From: Kiritimatiellaeota bacterium B1221
GTDB lineage: Bacteria > Verrucomicrobiota > Kiritimatiellia > SS1-B-03-39 > UBA6053
Direction: 5' to 3'
DNA length: 64,000 bases
Assembly (NCBI GenBank): GCA_029269125.1
Contig: JARHXX010000021.1
Span: 1-64,000 of the forward strand
A model generated the notes under the pieces. That model was not told the DNA's origin, did no database searches, and saw only the letters and a program-made list of their open reading frames with translations. Of the stretch, positions 25,651-35,367 are shown one piece after another. The translations under genes and the position numbers were made by a program. Positions within the stretch are counted from its first letter, which is position 1. Each line of letters begins with the position of its first letter.

Positions 25651-26394
25651 TTACAGCTTTACGGAAATTCCGGAAAAGAGCGTCAGGTCATTTTTTTCCA
25701 CATCCGGCTCCGGATCGTTATCGTATTTGTCTTTCAGGACCACCCGGAGAGAAAGGTTGGCATGGAGTTTTGCCTCTACGCCGACCTCGAGTTCCATAAA
25801 GTAATTGTCGGTATCTGAAAAGTTCATGACTCCTTCCAGGGTTTGCCATACGCGGGCGCCATTTTCGGCAAATTTGTATTCAAATTTTTGGGCCAGGCGA
25901 AACGCGGCGTAATCATCTGAGTTTCCGCCAACGTCTTCCATGACATATACGACAGAAGTTTCGGTGTTCAATAAACGACCATCATCCCGCAAAAAGTAAT
26001 AACCTACACCGGGACCGTTGTTGATCCGGTAGTCGATTTTGGCCAATTCATCCGTTTCGGCAGTAAAATTATAGAAGGCGTATGCTTCTTCGGAAAAAAG
26101 CCAGTTGGATTGACCGACGGCTTTGCCCCGGTCCAAATTGGTGGTTTCCACTTCTTCGCCGTTGGCCAATTTGTCCTTGGTGCGTCCGTATTCATAAGAT
26201 GCGGAGAGCAGGGTTTCCTGTTTTTCGCGGATATTTTTGGACTCGACGCCGGCCTTCAGGAGGGAGGTGTCACTGTTGCCATCGGTCAGGGTGAAGCCAA
26301 AGTTGATATCGGTTTCAAATCCTTCGGTTTCTTGGGCATTTACGAAAAGAGCTGAGAGCTGCAGACTGAGGAGTAGGATGAAAAAGTTACGCAT
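25651..26394 (-). CDS. DUF481 family outer-membrane protein
   Basis: A 247-residue protein with a signal peptide (residues 1-20, ending FVNAQE) and alternating amphipathic beta strands that end in an aromatic/leucine terminal strand (LTLFSGISVKL). The pattern fits a DUF481 (YdiY-like) beta barrel. Features such as TLTDGNSDTSLLKAGVESK and KAVGQSNWLFSEEAYAF are common in this family. The role is unknown; salt- or acid-induced expression is described for some homologues. It converges on the Xer gene and diverges from the phosphatase operon. Confidence 0.85.
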   Translation of the reverse strand: MRNFFILLLSLQLSALFVNAQETEGFETDINFGFTLTDGNSDTSLLKAGVESKNIREKQETLLSASYEYGRTKDKLANGEEVETTNLDRGKAVGQSNWLFSEEAYAFYNFTAETDELAKIDYRINNGPGVGYYFLRDDGRLLNTETSVVYVMEDVGGNSDDYAAFRLAQKFEYKFAENGARVWQTLEGVMNFSDTDNYFMELEVGVEAKLHANLSLRVVLKDKYDNDPEPDVEKNDLTLFSGISVKL

Positions 26395-26534
26395 AAGATA
26401 ATGGGGTTTTAATGTTAAGGAGTCGGAGTTAGGTATCTTTTGTTAAAAAGCAACCGTTCGTTGATCTTTTTTATGAATATGGACTCATCTCGGTCCTGCC
26501 TTGACCCCAAGGAATTCTCGCGTAATAGGAGCGC

Positions 26535-27029
26535 ATGACGAATTCTTCTCCAACTCAAATCCTGTTCGTTTGTACAGGAAATACCTGCCGGTCTCCGATG
26601 GCGGAGGCTTACGCCCGACATCTCTGTCGCAGTATTGAGGGCTGGCATTTTGCGTCGGCTGGCGTTTTTGCGCGTGAAGGACAACCCGCGAGCCCGCAAG
26701 CGGTCACGGTCATGGCAGAGTCAGGAATCGATATTTCCGGCCACCTTTCCCGTCAATTGACCCCCCAACGAGCGGATGAGAGTGACTATATCGTGGCGTT
26801 GACCGAGGGGCATGCGGATCTGATTCGAGAAAATTTTCCGGAGGCGGTTGATAAAATTCACACCCTGCACAGTTTTAATCCTGCGAATGCGGGACGGGAT
26901 GTGCTGGATCCGTTTGGCGGCAGTGTGGAATCTTACCGTAAAACCCGGGACGAAATTGAAAGTGCTTTATCCGACCTCATATTAACGGTCGTAACCCCAT
27001 CATTGAAAACCCAGCAGGAAAAACTATGA
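26535..27029 (+). CDS. low-molecular-weight protein phosphatase, YwlE-like
   Basis: A 164-residue LMW-PTP fold. The P-loop reads CTGNTCRS (Cys13, Arg19), and the general-acid loop is DPFGGS. Thr17 in the loop is the residue that marks protein-arginine phosphatases of the YwlE type, so arginine phosphate may be the substrate and not tyrosine phosphate. The next gene begins within its stop codon (overlap 27026-27029). In Bacillus the ywlE, rpiB and glyA genes are also neighbours, and the same order appears here with the last two fused. Confidence 0.9.
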   Translation: MTNSSPTQILFVCTGNTCRSPMAEAYARHLCRSIEGWHFASAGVFAREGQPASPQAVTVMAESGIDISGHLSRQLTPQRADESDYIVALTEGHADLIRENFPEAVDKIHTLHSFNPANAGRDVLDPFGGSVESYRKTRDEIESALSDLILTVVTPSLKTQQEKL

Positions 27030-28708
27030 AAGTTATTTTAGGATCTGACCACGGCGGATTTGAAGTTAAAAATCAAATCGAGCAATTGCTTAATGAACAG
27101 GAGATCTCCACCACGGATGTAGGAGCTGATGGATCGGCTTCTGTTGACTATCCGGATTTTGTGGATGCGGTCTGCAGTTCTGTTACCGCCGGCGACTCCG
27201 ATTTTGGGGTGTTGGTTTGCACGACGGGTATTGGTATGTCGATTGCGGCCAACCGTTATCCCGGGATTCGGGCGGCGCTGTGTGGCAATGCGCAGTTAGC
27301 CACTATGGCCCGTTCCCATAACAATGCCAATGTTTTGGTTTTACCGGGGCAGGTTGAGCCGCCTGTACTCGCCGCCATTTTGGACGCTTGGCTGAAGCAT
27401 GACTTTGAAGGTGCGGGCAGTCGTCATGAACGCCGTATTCGGAAAATTGATGATTTGGCTGAAAAGGCTTTTGATCCGATTGCGCTGAAAGAAACGGACC
27501 CTGAGATTTACCAGGTGGTGAAAAAAGAAGCCAAACGTCAATTGGAAAACATTGAGTTGATCGCTTCGGAAAATTACACCAGCCGCGCGGTTCAGGAATG
27601 CAGTGGTTCGGTCCTTACCAATAAATATGCGGAGGGTTATCCCGGCAAACGCTGGTATCACGGATGTGAATTTGTGGACCAAGCCGAACAATTGGCCATC
27701 GATCGGGCCAAAGAAATTTTTGGAGCCGAGCATGCAAACGTTCAGCCCCATTCCGGTTCCACCGCCAACCAGGCGGTTTATTTTGCGGCTTTGGAGCCTG
27801 GAGACACGATTTTGGCGATGGACTTGTCACATGGCGGACATCTCACCCATGGCATGAAACTCAATTTCTCCGGCCGTTTCTTCAATGCGGTTCACTATGG
27901 GGTTTCAAAGGAATCAGAACGATTGGATTACGATGCCATCGCGGAGTTGGCCAAAGAACATCAGCCCAAAATGTTGGTCTGTGGTGCCAGTGCTTACAGC
28001 CGGATCATTGACTTTAAACGTCTGCGTGAAATTGCGGATTCTGTGGGTGCATTGTTATTTGCTGACATCGCTCACATTGCAGGATTGGTGGCGGCGGGTT
28101 GTCATCCGTCTCCTTTCCCACACTGTGATTTTGTGACCACCACGACCCACAAAACCTTGCGGGGCCCCCGTGGCGGCATGATCATGTGCAAAGAGCAGTT
28201 TGCCAAAGAAATTGACAAGCAGGTTTTCCCGGGTGTTCAAGGGGGACCTCTCATGCACACCATTGCTGCCAAAGCGGTTTGTTATTATGAGGCCCTGCAA
28301 CCCTCCTTCAAAGCGTATTGCGAGCAAGTGGTATGCAACGCCCGCACCTTGGCGGATGGTTTAGTGGAAGAGGGCTTGCGGATTTGTTCCGGTGGTACGG
28401 ACAACCATGTAATGTTGGTGGACCTGAGTCCTTTGGGTGTCACCGGTAAAGATGCGGCTTCGGCATTGGACCGGGCCGGAATCACCGTGAATAAAAACGG
28501 GATTCCTTTTGATAAGGAAAGTCCTTTTGTCACATCCGGTATTCGATTGGGGACCCCAGCCATGACCACCCGGGGAATGAAAGAGCCGCAAATGGAACAA
28601 ATTGCAAAATGGATTGGTCAAATTCTTAAAGCCCCGGCGGATGAAGAATTGCAGAAAAAGATTCGGGAAGAAGTGGTTGCATTGACTCAATATTACCCTG
28701 TGCCGTAA
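27026..28708 (+). CDS. glyA: fusion of ribose-5-phosphate isomerase B and serine hydroxymethyltransferase
   Basis: A 560-residue bifunctional protein. Residues 1 to about 145 are Rpi[16 protein letters not shown], Cys65 in [14 protein letters not shown], and the His/Arg end [11 protein letters not shown]. From about residue 155 to the end it is Gly[31 protein letters not shown], and the PLP lysine Lys376 in [14 protein letters not shown]. The first part interconverts ribose and ribulose 5-phosphate, the second exchanges serine and glycine with folate. No stop, start or binding site separates them, and both active sites look intact. It is translationally coupled to the phosphatase. Confidence 0.96.
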   Translation: MKVILGSDHGGFEVKNQIEQLLNEQEISTTDVGADGSASVDYPDFVDAVCSSVTAGDSDFGVLVCTTGIGMSIAANRYPGIRAALCGNAQLATMARSHNNANVLVLPGQVEPPVLAAILDAWLKHDFEGAGSRHERRIRKIDDLAEKAFDPIALKETDPEIYQVVKKEAKRQLENIELIASENYTSRAVQECSGSVLTNKYAEGYPGKRWYHGCEFVDQAEQLAIDRAKEIFGAEHANVQPHSGSTANQAVYFAALEPGDTILAMDLSHGGHLTHGMKLNFSGRFFNAVHYGVSKESERLDYDAIAELAKEHQPKMLVCGASAYSRIIDFKRLREIADSVGALLFADIAHIAGLVAAGCHPSPFPHCDFVTTTTHKTLRGPRGGMIMCKEQFAKEIDKQVFPGVQGGPLMHTIAAKAVCYYEALQPSFKAYCEQVVCNARTLADGLVEEGLRICSGGTDNHVMLVDLSPLGVTGKDAASALDRAGITVNKNGIPFDKESPFVTSGIRLGTPAMTTRGMKEPQMEQIAKWIGQILKAPADEELQKKIREEVVALTQYYPVP

Positions 28709-28786
28709 TTGTAGACACTTGGAAATTTTGTAGTTCTTCTCGAATTTCTTCTTTCAATTTTTGCGATCGTTCCTAGCTTACGATAC

Positions 28787-30676
28787 ATGGATTTCAATCA
28801 GATCAGTATCAAGGGCGAGGAGATGCTTACCTGTCTGCTGTCCGTCACCTCAGAAAATTTTCTGGTGATGGACATGGATGGGAAGTTGCAAGAAGTGAAT
28901 CATGCATTCTGTAAATTTGCAGGGCGACCGCGAGAGGATTTTATCTCGAAGAGTTTGTTTGATTTAGAGCCGAATCCATCTGACCCGGTGTTGAAAAAGC
29001 ATTGGGCCGAAATATGCGCTTCGAAAACCTATACGACGGAATTCAAGTTTCTTCTGCCCAATGGTGTCCGTCATAACATGACGGGAAATTTTTGTGTCCA
29101 TACCTTTGATGAAGGGGGGCTCATCTTTCTTTTTTGCAAAGAAATTGCCGTCGACCCCGAAAAGTTAAATTTATTAAATCTACAAACTGAAGCCTTGGCC
29201 TCCACGGCGAATGCCGTGGTGATCACTGATGACCACGGGCTGATTGTTTGGGCGAACCGTGCGTTCAGCAGATATACCGGGTATTCGATGGAAGAAGCGG
29301 TCGGTTCCGCACCGGGGGTTTTACTGAAATCCGGGAAACATCCGGTTTCTTTTTATACCGAAATGTGGGAAACCATTCGGCGGGGAGATATTTGGCAGGG
29401 AGAGCTGATTAACCGGCGGAAAGACGGGAGTCTTTATCCCGAAGAAATGACGATTACCCCTTTGTTTAATGAAGAGGGGGAAATCACCCATTATATAGCC
29501 ATCAAACAGGATGTTTCCGAAAAGAAAAACCTTCAGGAAATGTTCCTGCGGGCCCAACGCCTGGAAAGTGTGGGCACCCTGGCCAGCGGGGTGGCTCACG
29601 ATTTAAATAATGTTCTGTCTCCCATTGTGATGTCTGCCGATTTACTCATGGTCCAGACCAAAGATCAGCATACCAACGAAATGTTGCTGATGATCAAAGA
29701 CAGTGCCAAACGTGGGGCGGATATTATTCGTCAGCTCCTGACATTTGTCCGCGGAGAAGATGAAGAGCTTGTGGAAATGCAAGTACGTCATCTGCTGAAA
29801 GAACTGGTGAAGGTTTTCCGTGAAACGTTCCCACGGTATATTACCATTGAAGACCGGATCGCCGTGGATTTGCATCCGATCAAAGGCAATGCCACCAACT
29901 TGCATCAAGTATTCACCAACTTGATGATTAATGCCCGGGATGCGATGCCCAAGGGCGGGAATCTATTATTAAAAGTGGAGAATGTGACCCTGGATGAAGC
30001 GCAGGCGCGTGAAATCGAGGGTGCACGGGCAGGAATGTTTGTCCGGGTACGGGTCGAAGATGAAGGAACCGGCATTCCGATTGAAATGCAACAGGATATT
30101 TTTGAGTCCTTCTTCACGACCAAAGGAAAGGGCGAAGGAACGGGACTCGGGCTGCCCACCTCGGTTACGATTTTGAAAAAACATCATGGCTTCCTTACCC
30201 TCCATTCCGAAGTGGGCAGGGGGAGTACGTTTGATGTTTACCTGCCCGTATTTGACGGCGTTTTTGATGACACCTCTTTTGTGCCGGAAGAGGAGCTGGT
30301 TTATGGAAATGGGGAGTCCATCCTGGTGATTGATGATGAAGAATCCATCGGTTTCATGTTGAAAGGAACTTTAAAATCATTGAATTACAATGTGAAAATC
30401 ACCAACGGGGGACGGAAAGGGCTGGAGTGGTGGATGGAAAACCGTGAGGCGTGTAAACTTATTCTTTTAGACATGATGATGCCGGAAATGGATGGGGCCG
30501 AAGTGTATAAACATCTGAAAGAGCAGAATTGCCAATCCAAGATCCTGATTATGAGCGGTATGGTTTCGGAAGAGAAACTGATGGAAACCGGGGTGGACCT
30601 GAAAAATGCTTTCATTACCAAACCGTTTGCGATTGTTGATCTGGCAAAAAAAATCCGCAACCTTTTGGATACCTAA
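28787..30676 (+). CDS. hybrid histidine kinase (PAS-PAS-HisKA-HATPase-REC)
   Basis: A 629-residue soluble hybrid sensor kinase. Two PAS domains (about residues 20-120 and 135-245, the second followed by a PAC-like segment) precede the phosphoacceptor helix with His271 in LASGVAHDLNN. The ATPase domain has an N-box (NLMINARDA), G1 (DEGTGI) and G2 (GEGTGLGLPTS). A C-terminal receiver domain has Asp562 in LILLDMMMPEMDG and Lys near the end (FITKPF). No membrane helix is present, so the signal is cytoplasmic. No response regulator lies next to it. It is probably transcribed just before menA with a 15-bp gap. Confidence 0.95.
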   Translation: MDFNQISIKGEEMLTCLLSVTSENFLVMDMDGKLQEVNHAFCKFAGRPREDFISKSLFDLEPNPSDPVLKKHWAEICASKTYTTEFKFLLPNGVRHNMTGNFCVHTFDEGGLIFLFCKEIAVDPEKLNLLNLQTEALASTANAVVITDDHGLIVWANRAFSRYTGYSMEEAVGSAPGVLLKSGKHPVSFYTEMWETIRRGDIWQGELINRRKDGSLYPEEMTITPLFNEEGEITHYIAIKQDVSEKKNLQEMFLRAQRLESVGTLASGVAHDLNNVLSPIVMSADLLMVQTKDQHTNEMLLMIKDSAKRGADIIRQLLTFVRGEDEELVEMQVRHLLKELVKVFRETFPRYITIEDRIAVDLHPIKGNATNLHQVFTNLMINARDAMPKGGNLLLKVENVTLDEAQAREIEGARAGMFVRVRVEDEGTGIPIEMQQDIFESFFTTKGKGEGTGLGLPTSVTILKKHHGFLTLHSEVGRGSTFDVYLPVFDGVFDDTSFVPEEELVYGNGESILVIDDEESIGFMLKGTLKSLNYNVKITNGGRKGLEWWMENREACKLILLDMMMPEMDGAEVYKHLKEQNCQSKILIMSGMVSEEKLMETGVDLKNAFITKPFAIVDLAKKIRNLLDT

Positions 30677-30691
30677 TTCGGGTTGTTTGGT

Positions 30692-31597
30692 ATGAAGGAA
30701 TCTGCTTCTCTGGTTGAACTTTGGCTTGCCACGACCCGTCCCAAAACCTTGTTTGCCGCTTTATCACCGGTGCTGATGGGCGGGGCACTGCGTCTCGCCG
30801 AGGGTCCTGTACATTTTCCGGTCTGGTTTGCGACGTTGGGGGTCGCGCTACTCATCCAAATCGGGACCAATTTTTGCAATGACGTGTTCGATCATAAACA
30901 GGGTGCCGATACGGAGGCCCGGCAGGGGCCGCTTAGAGGTCTGCATTCAGGCCGGATCAGCCTTCGGGCCATGAGTTTGGCCACGGTCGCCTGTTTTGGA
31001 TCTGTGGCCCTGATCAGCGCTTTATTAATTCGGCATGGAGGTATGCCGGTGGTGTGGCTGGCAGTGGCTTCCATTTTCTGTGGTGTCTTTTATACTGCTG
31101 GGCGATGGTCACTGGCTTACACCGGTTTGGCCGATCTTTTTGTGATCGTCTTCTTTGGTCCGGTGGCGGTGGCGGGGACGTATTATCTGCAGTTTCCCGC
31201 TTCAGGCTGGCCACCGTTACCCGTTTATCTGGCTGGTTTAGGACCGGGACTGATTGCGACATCTTTACTTACAGTCAACAATTTGCGGGATGTGGATGAA
31301 GATACTGAAAACCATAAACGTACATTGGCGGTGCGTTTTGGACGACGCTTTTCCCGGATTGAATATACGGTTTGTATGCTCGGTGCTTTGGTTGCCCCGG
31401 TGATGGCGGCCGGGGTCGCCGGTCGGGGATGGGGCTCCTGTCTGGTGCTGTGCCTTTTTCCGCTGATGCTTCCCCTGATTCGACAGGTGCAGGTGGGAAC
31501 CACCGGTGCGGAGTTAAATCCGGTCCTGGGGAAAACCGGGAAGATTTTGTTGATGTATGCCGTGCTGTTTTCCGTCACCTGGCCTTGGGGAGGCTGA
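30692..31597 (+). CDS. menA: 1,4-dihydroxy-2-naphthoate polyprenyltransferase
   Basis: A 301-residue UbiA-family membrane enzyme with about eight helices. The prenyl-diphosphate motifs are NFCNDVFDHKQGAD in the first conserved loop and NNLRDVDEDTENHKRTLAV in the second. The latter, with its HKRTLAVRFG continuation, is typical of MenA. It attaches the isoprenoid tail to dihydroxynaphthoate in menaquinone synthesis at the inner membrane. The ATG at 30692 is preferred. menC follows immediately, so this is a menaquinone pair. The quinone is the natural donor for the NrfH in this window. Confidence 0.93.
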   Translation: MKESASLVELWLATTRPKTLFAALSPVLMGGALRLAEGPVHFPVWFATLGVALLIQIGTNFCNDVFDHKQGADTEARQGPLRGLHSGRISLRAMSLATVACFGSVALISALLIRHGGMPVVWLAVASIFCGVFYTAGRWSLAYTGLADLFVIVFFGPVAVAGTYYLQFPASGWPPLPVYLAGLGPGLIATSLLTVNNLRDVDEDTENHKRTLAVRFGRRFSRIEYTVCMLGALVAPVMAAGVAGRGWGSCLVLCLFPLMLPLIRQVQVGTTGAELNPVLGKTGKILLMYAVLFSVTWPWGG

Positions 31598-32536
31598 GTG
31601 TTCCGTTTTTTTTCTTACCGGTTGGCATTAAAAAATCCCCTTTGTTTACCGGGCAATAAGCCTTTACGTCATCGGGAAGGCCTTTTACTACACCGTCCGG
31701 ATACCGGAGGTTGGGGAGAGGCCGCGCCTTTGCCCGGGTATTCATCAGAGACTTTGGCCGAAGTGGTGGAGGCCGTAACCGCTTCACAACTTGATAGCAC
31801 ACATTTTCCCAGTTTACGTTTTGCGATCGAGTGCACGGAAAAAACATTTTCGGCACCTGAGCAGCATGTGAATGTAAATGCATTATGGATTGTGGGAAAA
31901 GAGAAGTTGGGGGACCTTTTGTTGCGGCTGAAAGATTGGGATGCACCGGTCATTAAAGTGAAGCCCGGAGATCCGCCCCGTATGGATGAGGTTATGGAAT
32001 TGTTGGCGCAGAGGCCGGATTGCCGTTTACGCATCGACGGGAACCGACAATGGTCCGTCGAGCAAACGCTTCGCCTGTTTGATCGGTTGCCGGAGGGGCG
32101 CTTGGAATATATTGAAGAGCCCTTAGCAGAGGATGAAGGGTATGCGGACTTGTGGGCCCGTGCGAATGTGCCCATTGGTCTGGATGAATCCCTGTTATTG
32201 CCTTCGGGAAAAAAGTGGGTCGATTTTCAGGGGGTGAAAGCGCTGATTCTGAAACCCACCCTGATGGGGGATGCGGAGGATCGCGCTTTTTGGATTCGCA
32301 AAGCCGCGGAAGCAAATCTCAGGGTTGTCTGGAGCAGCTGTTTTGAAAGCGGGGTGGGGCTCTGGAATTTGGCCCGGCTTGCACGGGGGGGGGACATTGC
32401 CGGTTTGGACACCGGAGGCGTATTTGAACAGGACGTGCTTGCTCCCCGGCCTTTGGTCTGCAGAGGGCAGATCCCCCCTCCTGCAGAGGGGGGACTGTCT
32501 GTGTTTGAAAATGGTTTGGGCTATATTCAGGATTGA
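31598..32536 (+). CDS. menC: o-succinylbenzoate synthase
   Basis: A 312-residue enolase-superfamily enzyme. The N-terminal capping part (WGEAAPLPGYSSET) precedes the barrel with its metal and acid-base residues: KVKPG (catalytic Lys), LRIDGNRQW (Asp), YIEEPL (Glu), LDESLLL (Asp/Glu) and LILKPTLMGD (second Lys). That set fits MenC, which dehydrates SHCHC to o-succinylbenzoate in menaquinone synthesis, although related racemases share the fold. The neighbour menA supports MenC. It starts with GTG directly after the menA stop. Confidence 0.9.
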   Translation: MFRFFSYRLALKNPLCLPGNKPLRHREGLLLHRPDTGGWGEAAPLPGYSSETLAEVVEAVTASQLDSTHFPSLRFAIECTEKTFSAPEQHVNVNALWIVGKEKLGDLLLRLKDWDAPVIKVKPGDPPRMDEVMELLAQRPDCRLRIDGNRQWSVEQTLRLFDRLPEGRLEYIEEPLAEDEGYADLWARANVPIGLDESLLLPSGKKWVDFQGVKALILKPTLMGDAEDRAFWIRKAAEANLRVVWSSCFESGVGLWNLARLARGGDIAGLDTGGVFEQDVLAPRPLVCRGQIPPPAEGGLSVFENGLGYIQD

Positions 32537-32584
32537 CCTTTGTTGTGGGTATTGCATCGTTTGAAAATTATCAGGAGATGACTT

Positions 32585-33673
32585 ATGGCGGTATCGGTAG
32601 AAATTAAAGATTTGGTAAAAACTTTTGGCGAAACGCGGGCGGTGGATCATATTACATTGACCATTGAACCGGGTGAACTTTTTTTCCTTTTAGGGCCCAG
32701 TGGTTGCGGTAAAACGACTTTGCTTCGTTGTATCGCCGGATTCCATCAACCGGAAAGTGGCAGTATTCATATGGGGGGGGATGAAGTGACCCGCTTACCT
32801 CCTCATCTGCGGGACACGGGCATGGTGTTTCAAAGTTATGCCCTGTGGCCCCATATGACTGTGGCCCAGAATGTGGCCTTCGGTTTGGAAATGCGGAAAG
32901 TAGGCAAAGCCGAAACCGCAAAAAGGGTGAAGGATGCCCTCGCCATGGTCAAAATGAGTGATCGTGCAAATCATAAACCCAATCAGCTTTCCGGAGGTCA
33001 GCAACAACGGGTGGCGTTGGCACGGGCTTTGGTGATCCATCCTAAATGTTTGTTGTTGGATGAACCTCTCTCCAATTTAGATGCCAAACTGCGGTTGGAA
33101 ATGCGGACAGAAATTCGCCGAATTTGCAAAGAAGCGGGTTTGACTGCGATTTATGTGACCCACGATCAAAAAGAGGCCCTCTCGGTTGCAGACCGGTTGG
33201 CAGTACTCAACGGCGGGGTGATTGAGCAATGCGGAACCCCGCAGGAAGTCTATCTGAAACCCAGGTCGGTGTTTGCCGCTGGCTTTATCGGAGAAACAAA
33301 TTTTCTCGATGGCACGGTTAAAAAGATTTCCGGTGAACGCATGATTATTTCCACCCCGGTGGCGGAATGGGAATCTATTCATGGTTTGGATACATTTAAG
33401 GAGGGGGATGAGGTAACGCTTTCTCTACGTCCGGAAACCTTGCATTTGGGAGACGCCTCTCCGGGTCAGCCGAATGTGGTGGGAGGCATTGTTCACGATA
33501 CTGTGTATCTTGGGGAAGTGGCACAGCATCAGGTGCGTATTGGCGGTGACGGAGGACGCAACTTAAAAGTATTTGACTTGAATCCACGGATCCTGGCCCG
33601 CGATGGAGAACAGGCTGCATCGGTTTGGGTGGATGCACAGGATGTGGTAATCCTGCCCCGGGGGAACGCATGA
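32585..33673 (+). CDS. ABC importer ATP-binding protein, ferric iron/CUT1-like
   Basis: A 362-residue ATPase: Walker A GPSGCGKTT, Q-loop VFQSYALWPHMT, signature LSGGQQQRVALARAL, Walker B CLLLDEPLSNLD, H-loop IYVTHDQKEA, and a C-terminal TOBE-type beta domain (from about residue 240). It is the energiser of the following solute-binding protein and double permease, with 4-bp and 8-bp overlaps in the operon. Layout and sequence resemble FbpC (ferric iron) and related anion or phosphonate importers. A good ribosome binding site (AGGAG) precedes the ATG. Substrate assignment is inference. Confidence 0.92.
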   Translation: MAVSVEIKDLVKTFGETRAVDHITLTIEPGELFFLLGPSGCGKTTLLRCIAGFHQPESGSIHMGGDEVTRLPPHLRDTGMVFQSYALWPHMTVAQNVAFGLEMRKVGKAETAKRVKDALAMVKMSDRANHKPNQLSGGQQQRVALARALVIHPKCLLLDEPLSNLDAKLRLEMRTEIRRICKEAGLTAIYVTHDQKEALSVADRLAVLNGGVIEQCGTPQEVYLKPRSVFAAGFIGETNFLDGTVKKISGERMIISTPVAEWESIHGLDTFKEGDEVTLSLRPETLHLGDASPGQPNVVGGIVHDTVYLGEVAQHQVRIGGDGGRNLKVFDLNPRILARDGEQAASVWVDAQDVVILPRGNA

Positions 33674-35367
33674 AATCCTGGGGGGTTGTGTTTGCGGCAG
33701 CACTGGTGATTGCGCTGCCCTTTATCTTTAAAAAACCACCCTCGGCCGGCGCTTGGAAGGAGGGGGATCCCGTCCTGGTGGTGATCTCTCCCCATAACGA
33801 AGCGATTCGTTTTGAATTGGCCTCCGGTTTCAGTCACTGGCATGAAAAGAATTATGGAGCGCCGGTGAAAATTGATTGGCGCACCATTGGCGGAACCACA
33901 GAAATCGTCCGGTATTTGGATGGTGAAACCCAGGCTTCTTTTCGGGGCTGGTGGCGTAATCAAGGAAAGGAATGGCCGGAAGGCGCCACTTTGGCGCTCA
34001 CCGACCGTCATTTTGATGAGGAAGGGGCTTCTCCTGAATTGCTGGCCGTGCGGGAGACCCTGAGAAAGACCGATGATCCCTCCACCTTTAGTACCGGGAT
34101 CGATTTGTTTTTCGGAGGCGGAGAATATGATCATTCAAAAGTTTACCGACAGGGTCTCACCGTGAATCCCTGGCCGGCGGGCCTACCCGGGGGATTATTT
34201 GAAACCGCAGACGGTCACACATTGATTCCGGAAAGTTTAAGTGGAGAAAGGTGGCGGGGAACCGGTTTTGTGGGAACCGCCCTGAGTACTTTTGGCATAG
34301 TGTACAATGCCGATCGATTGGCGGATCTGGGGGTGGCGGAAGCCCCCCAAACCTGGGAGGATCTGGGTGATCCGGTTTATGCGGGTCAACTGGGGGTGGC
34401 GGATCCCACTAAAAGCGGCAGTATCGCCAAAGCGTTTGAAATGATCATTCATCAGCAATGTCATATTGCAGTTGATAAAGCCGGATTTTCCAAGGCGCAG
34501 ATTGAAGCTTTTGAACAGGATCTCACTTTGGCGCCTCCCGAATATCAGGCCGCAATAGAAGCGGGCTGGGCCAAGGGACTTCGTTTGGTTCAACGTATCG
34601 GGGCGAATGCCCGGTATTTCACCGACAGTGCGGGTAAGGTTCCCATTGATGTAAGTGCAGGTGATGCGGCCGTGGGACTGGCGATTGATTTTTACGGTCG
34701 CTATCAGGCCGAGACCAGCCGGGGGCCCAACGGGGAAGAGCGCATGTTTTATGTGACGCCGACCGGTGGGTCGAGTGTGAGTTGTGATCCGATTAGCCTC
34801 TTGCGGAGTGCGCCGCATCGGGAACTGGCGGTTCGGTTTATTGAATATACCCTGAGTATTGAAGGTCAACGTCTGTGGAATGCCCGTCCGGGCACCCCGG
34901 GAGGCACCCATAAATTTGCCCTTCGCCGCTTACCGATTCGTCGGGATTTGTACCCTTCCGATCTGCCCGAGTTCCAGCGCGTTTACGAAGAGACGGCGTC
35001 CGCCAATGTGGATGACTTGTCAGATCCGGGAGTGAACCCCTATGTCCTGGCCGAATCCTTTTCCTATCATTATCGGTGGACGGGAAGTCATTTCACCATT
35101 CACCGTCAATTGATTCGCGCCATGTGTTTGGATGCGGGAGAAGAATTACGGGCAGCCTGGGCCGCGATCAGGGAAGCGGGAGGACCGGAGGCGGTGCCTG
35201 AAGCCATGGAGGCCTTGCAAGCCTTGCCCCCCGGATTCACTTGGACCAGTGCTTTGGGACCGGACTATGAAAGAGGAAATGAAATGGAAGTAATGAGAAA
35301 ATGGGTCCTTTATTTCAGGGCACAATACGAGAAAGCACGGCAACTCGCGGAGGAGGCTCATGCGTAA
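33670..35367 (+). CDS. ABC importer substrate-binding protein, large form
   Basis: A 565-residue exported protein. An N-terminal hydrophobic stretch (residues 4-20) may act as signal or anchor, and the rest resembles bacterial solute-binding proteins of the ferric iron/thiamine/polyamine class, e.g. STFGIVYNADRLADLGVAEA and WEDLGDPVYAGQLGVADPTK. It is clearly longer than typical FbpA-like proteins (about 320-350), with an extra C-terminal region of about 150 residues. The ATG at 33670 overlaps the ATPase stop by 4 bp. Iron(III) is the best guess for the substrate, based on the family of its partners, but is not shown. Confidence 0.85.
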   Translation: MKSWGVVFAAALVIALPFIFKKPPSAGAWKEGDPVLVVISPHNEAIRFELASGFSHWHEKNYGAPVKIDWRTIGGTTEIVRYLDGETQASFRGWWRNQGKEWPEGATLALTDRHFDEEGASPELLAVRETLRKTDDPSTFSTGIDLFFGGGEYDHSKVYRQGLTVNPWPAGLPGGLFETADGHTLIPESLSGERWRGTGFVGTALSTFGIVYNADRLADLGVAEAPQTWEDLGDPVYAGQLGVADPTKSGSIAKAFEMIIHQQCHIAVDKAGFSKAQIEAFEQDLTLAPPEYQAAIEAGWAKGLRLVQRIGANARYFTDSAGKVPIDVSAGDAAVGLAIDFYGRYQAETSRGPNGEERMFYVTPTGGSSVSCDPISLLRSAPHRELAVRFIEYTLSIEGQRLWNARPGTPGGTHKFALRRLPIRRDLYPSDLPEFQRVYEETASANVDDLSDPGVNPYVLAESFSYHYRWTGSHFTIHRQLIRAMCLDAGEELRAAWAAIREAGGPEAVPEAMEALQALPPGFTWTSALGPDYERGNEMEVMRKWVLYFRAQYEKARQLAEEAHA

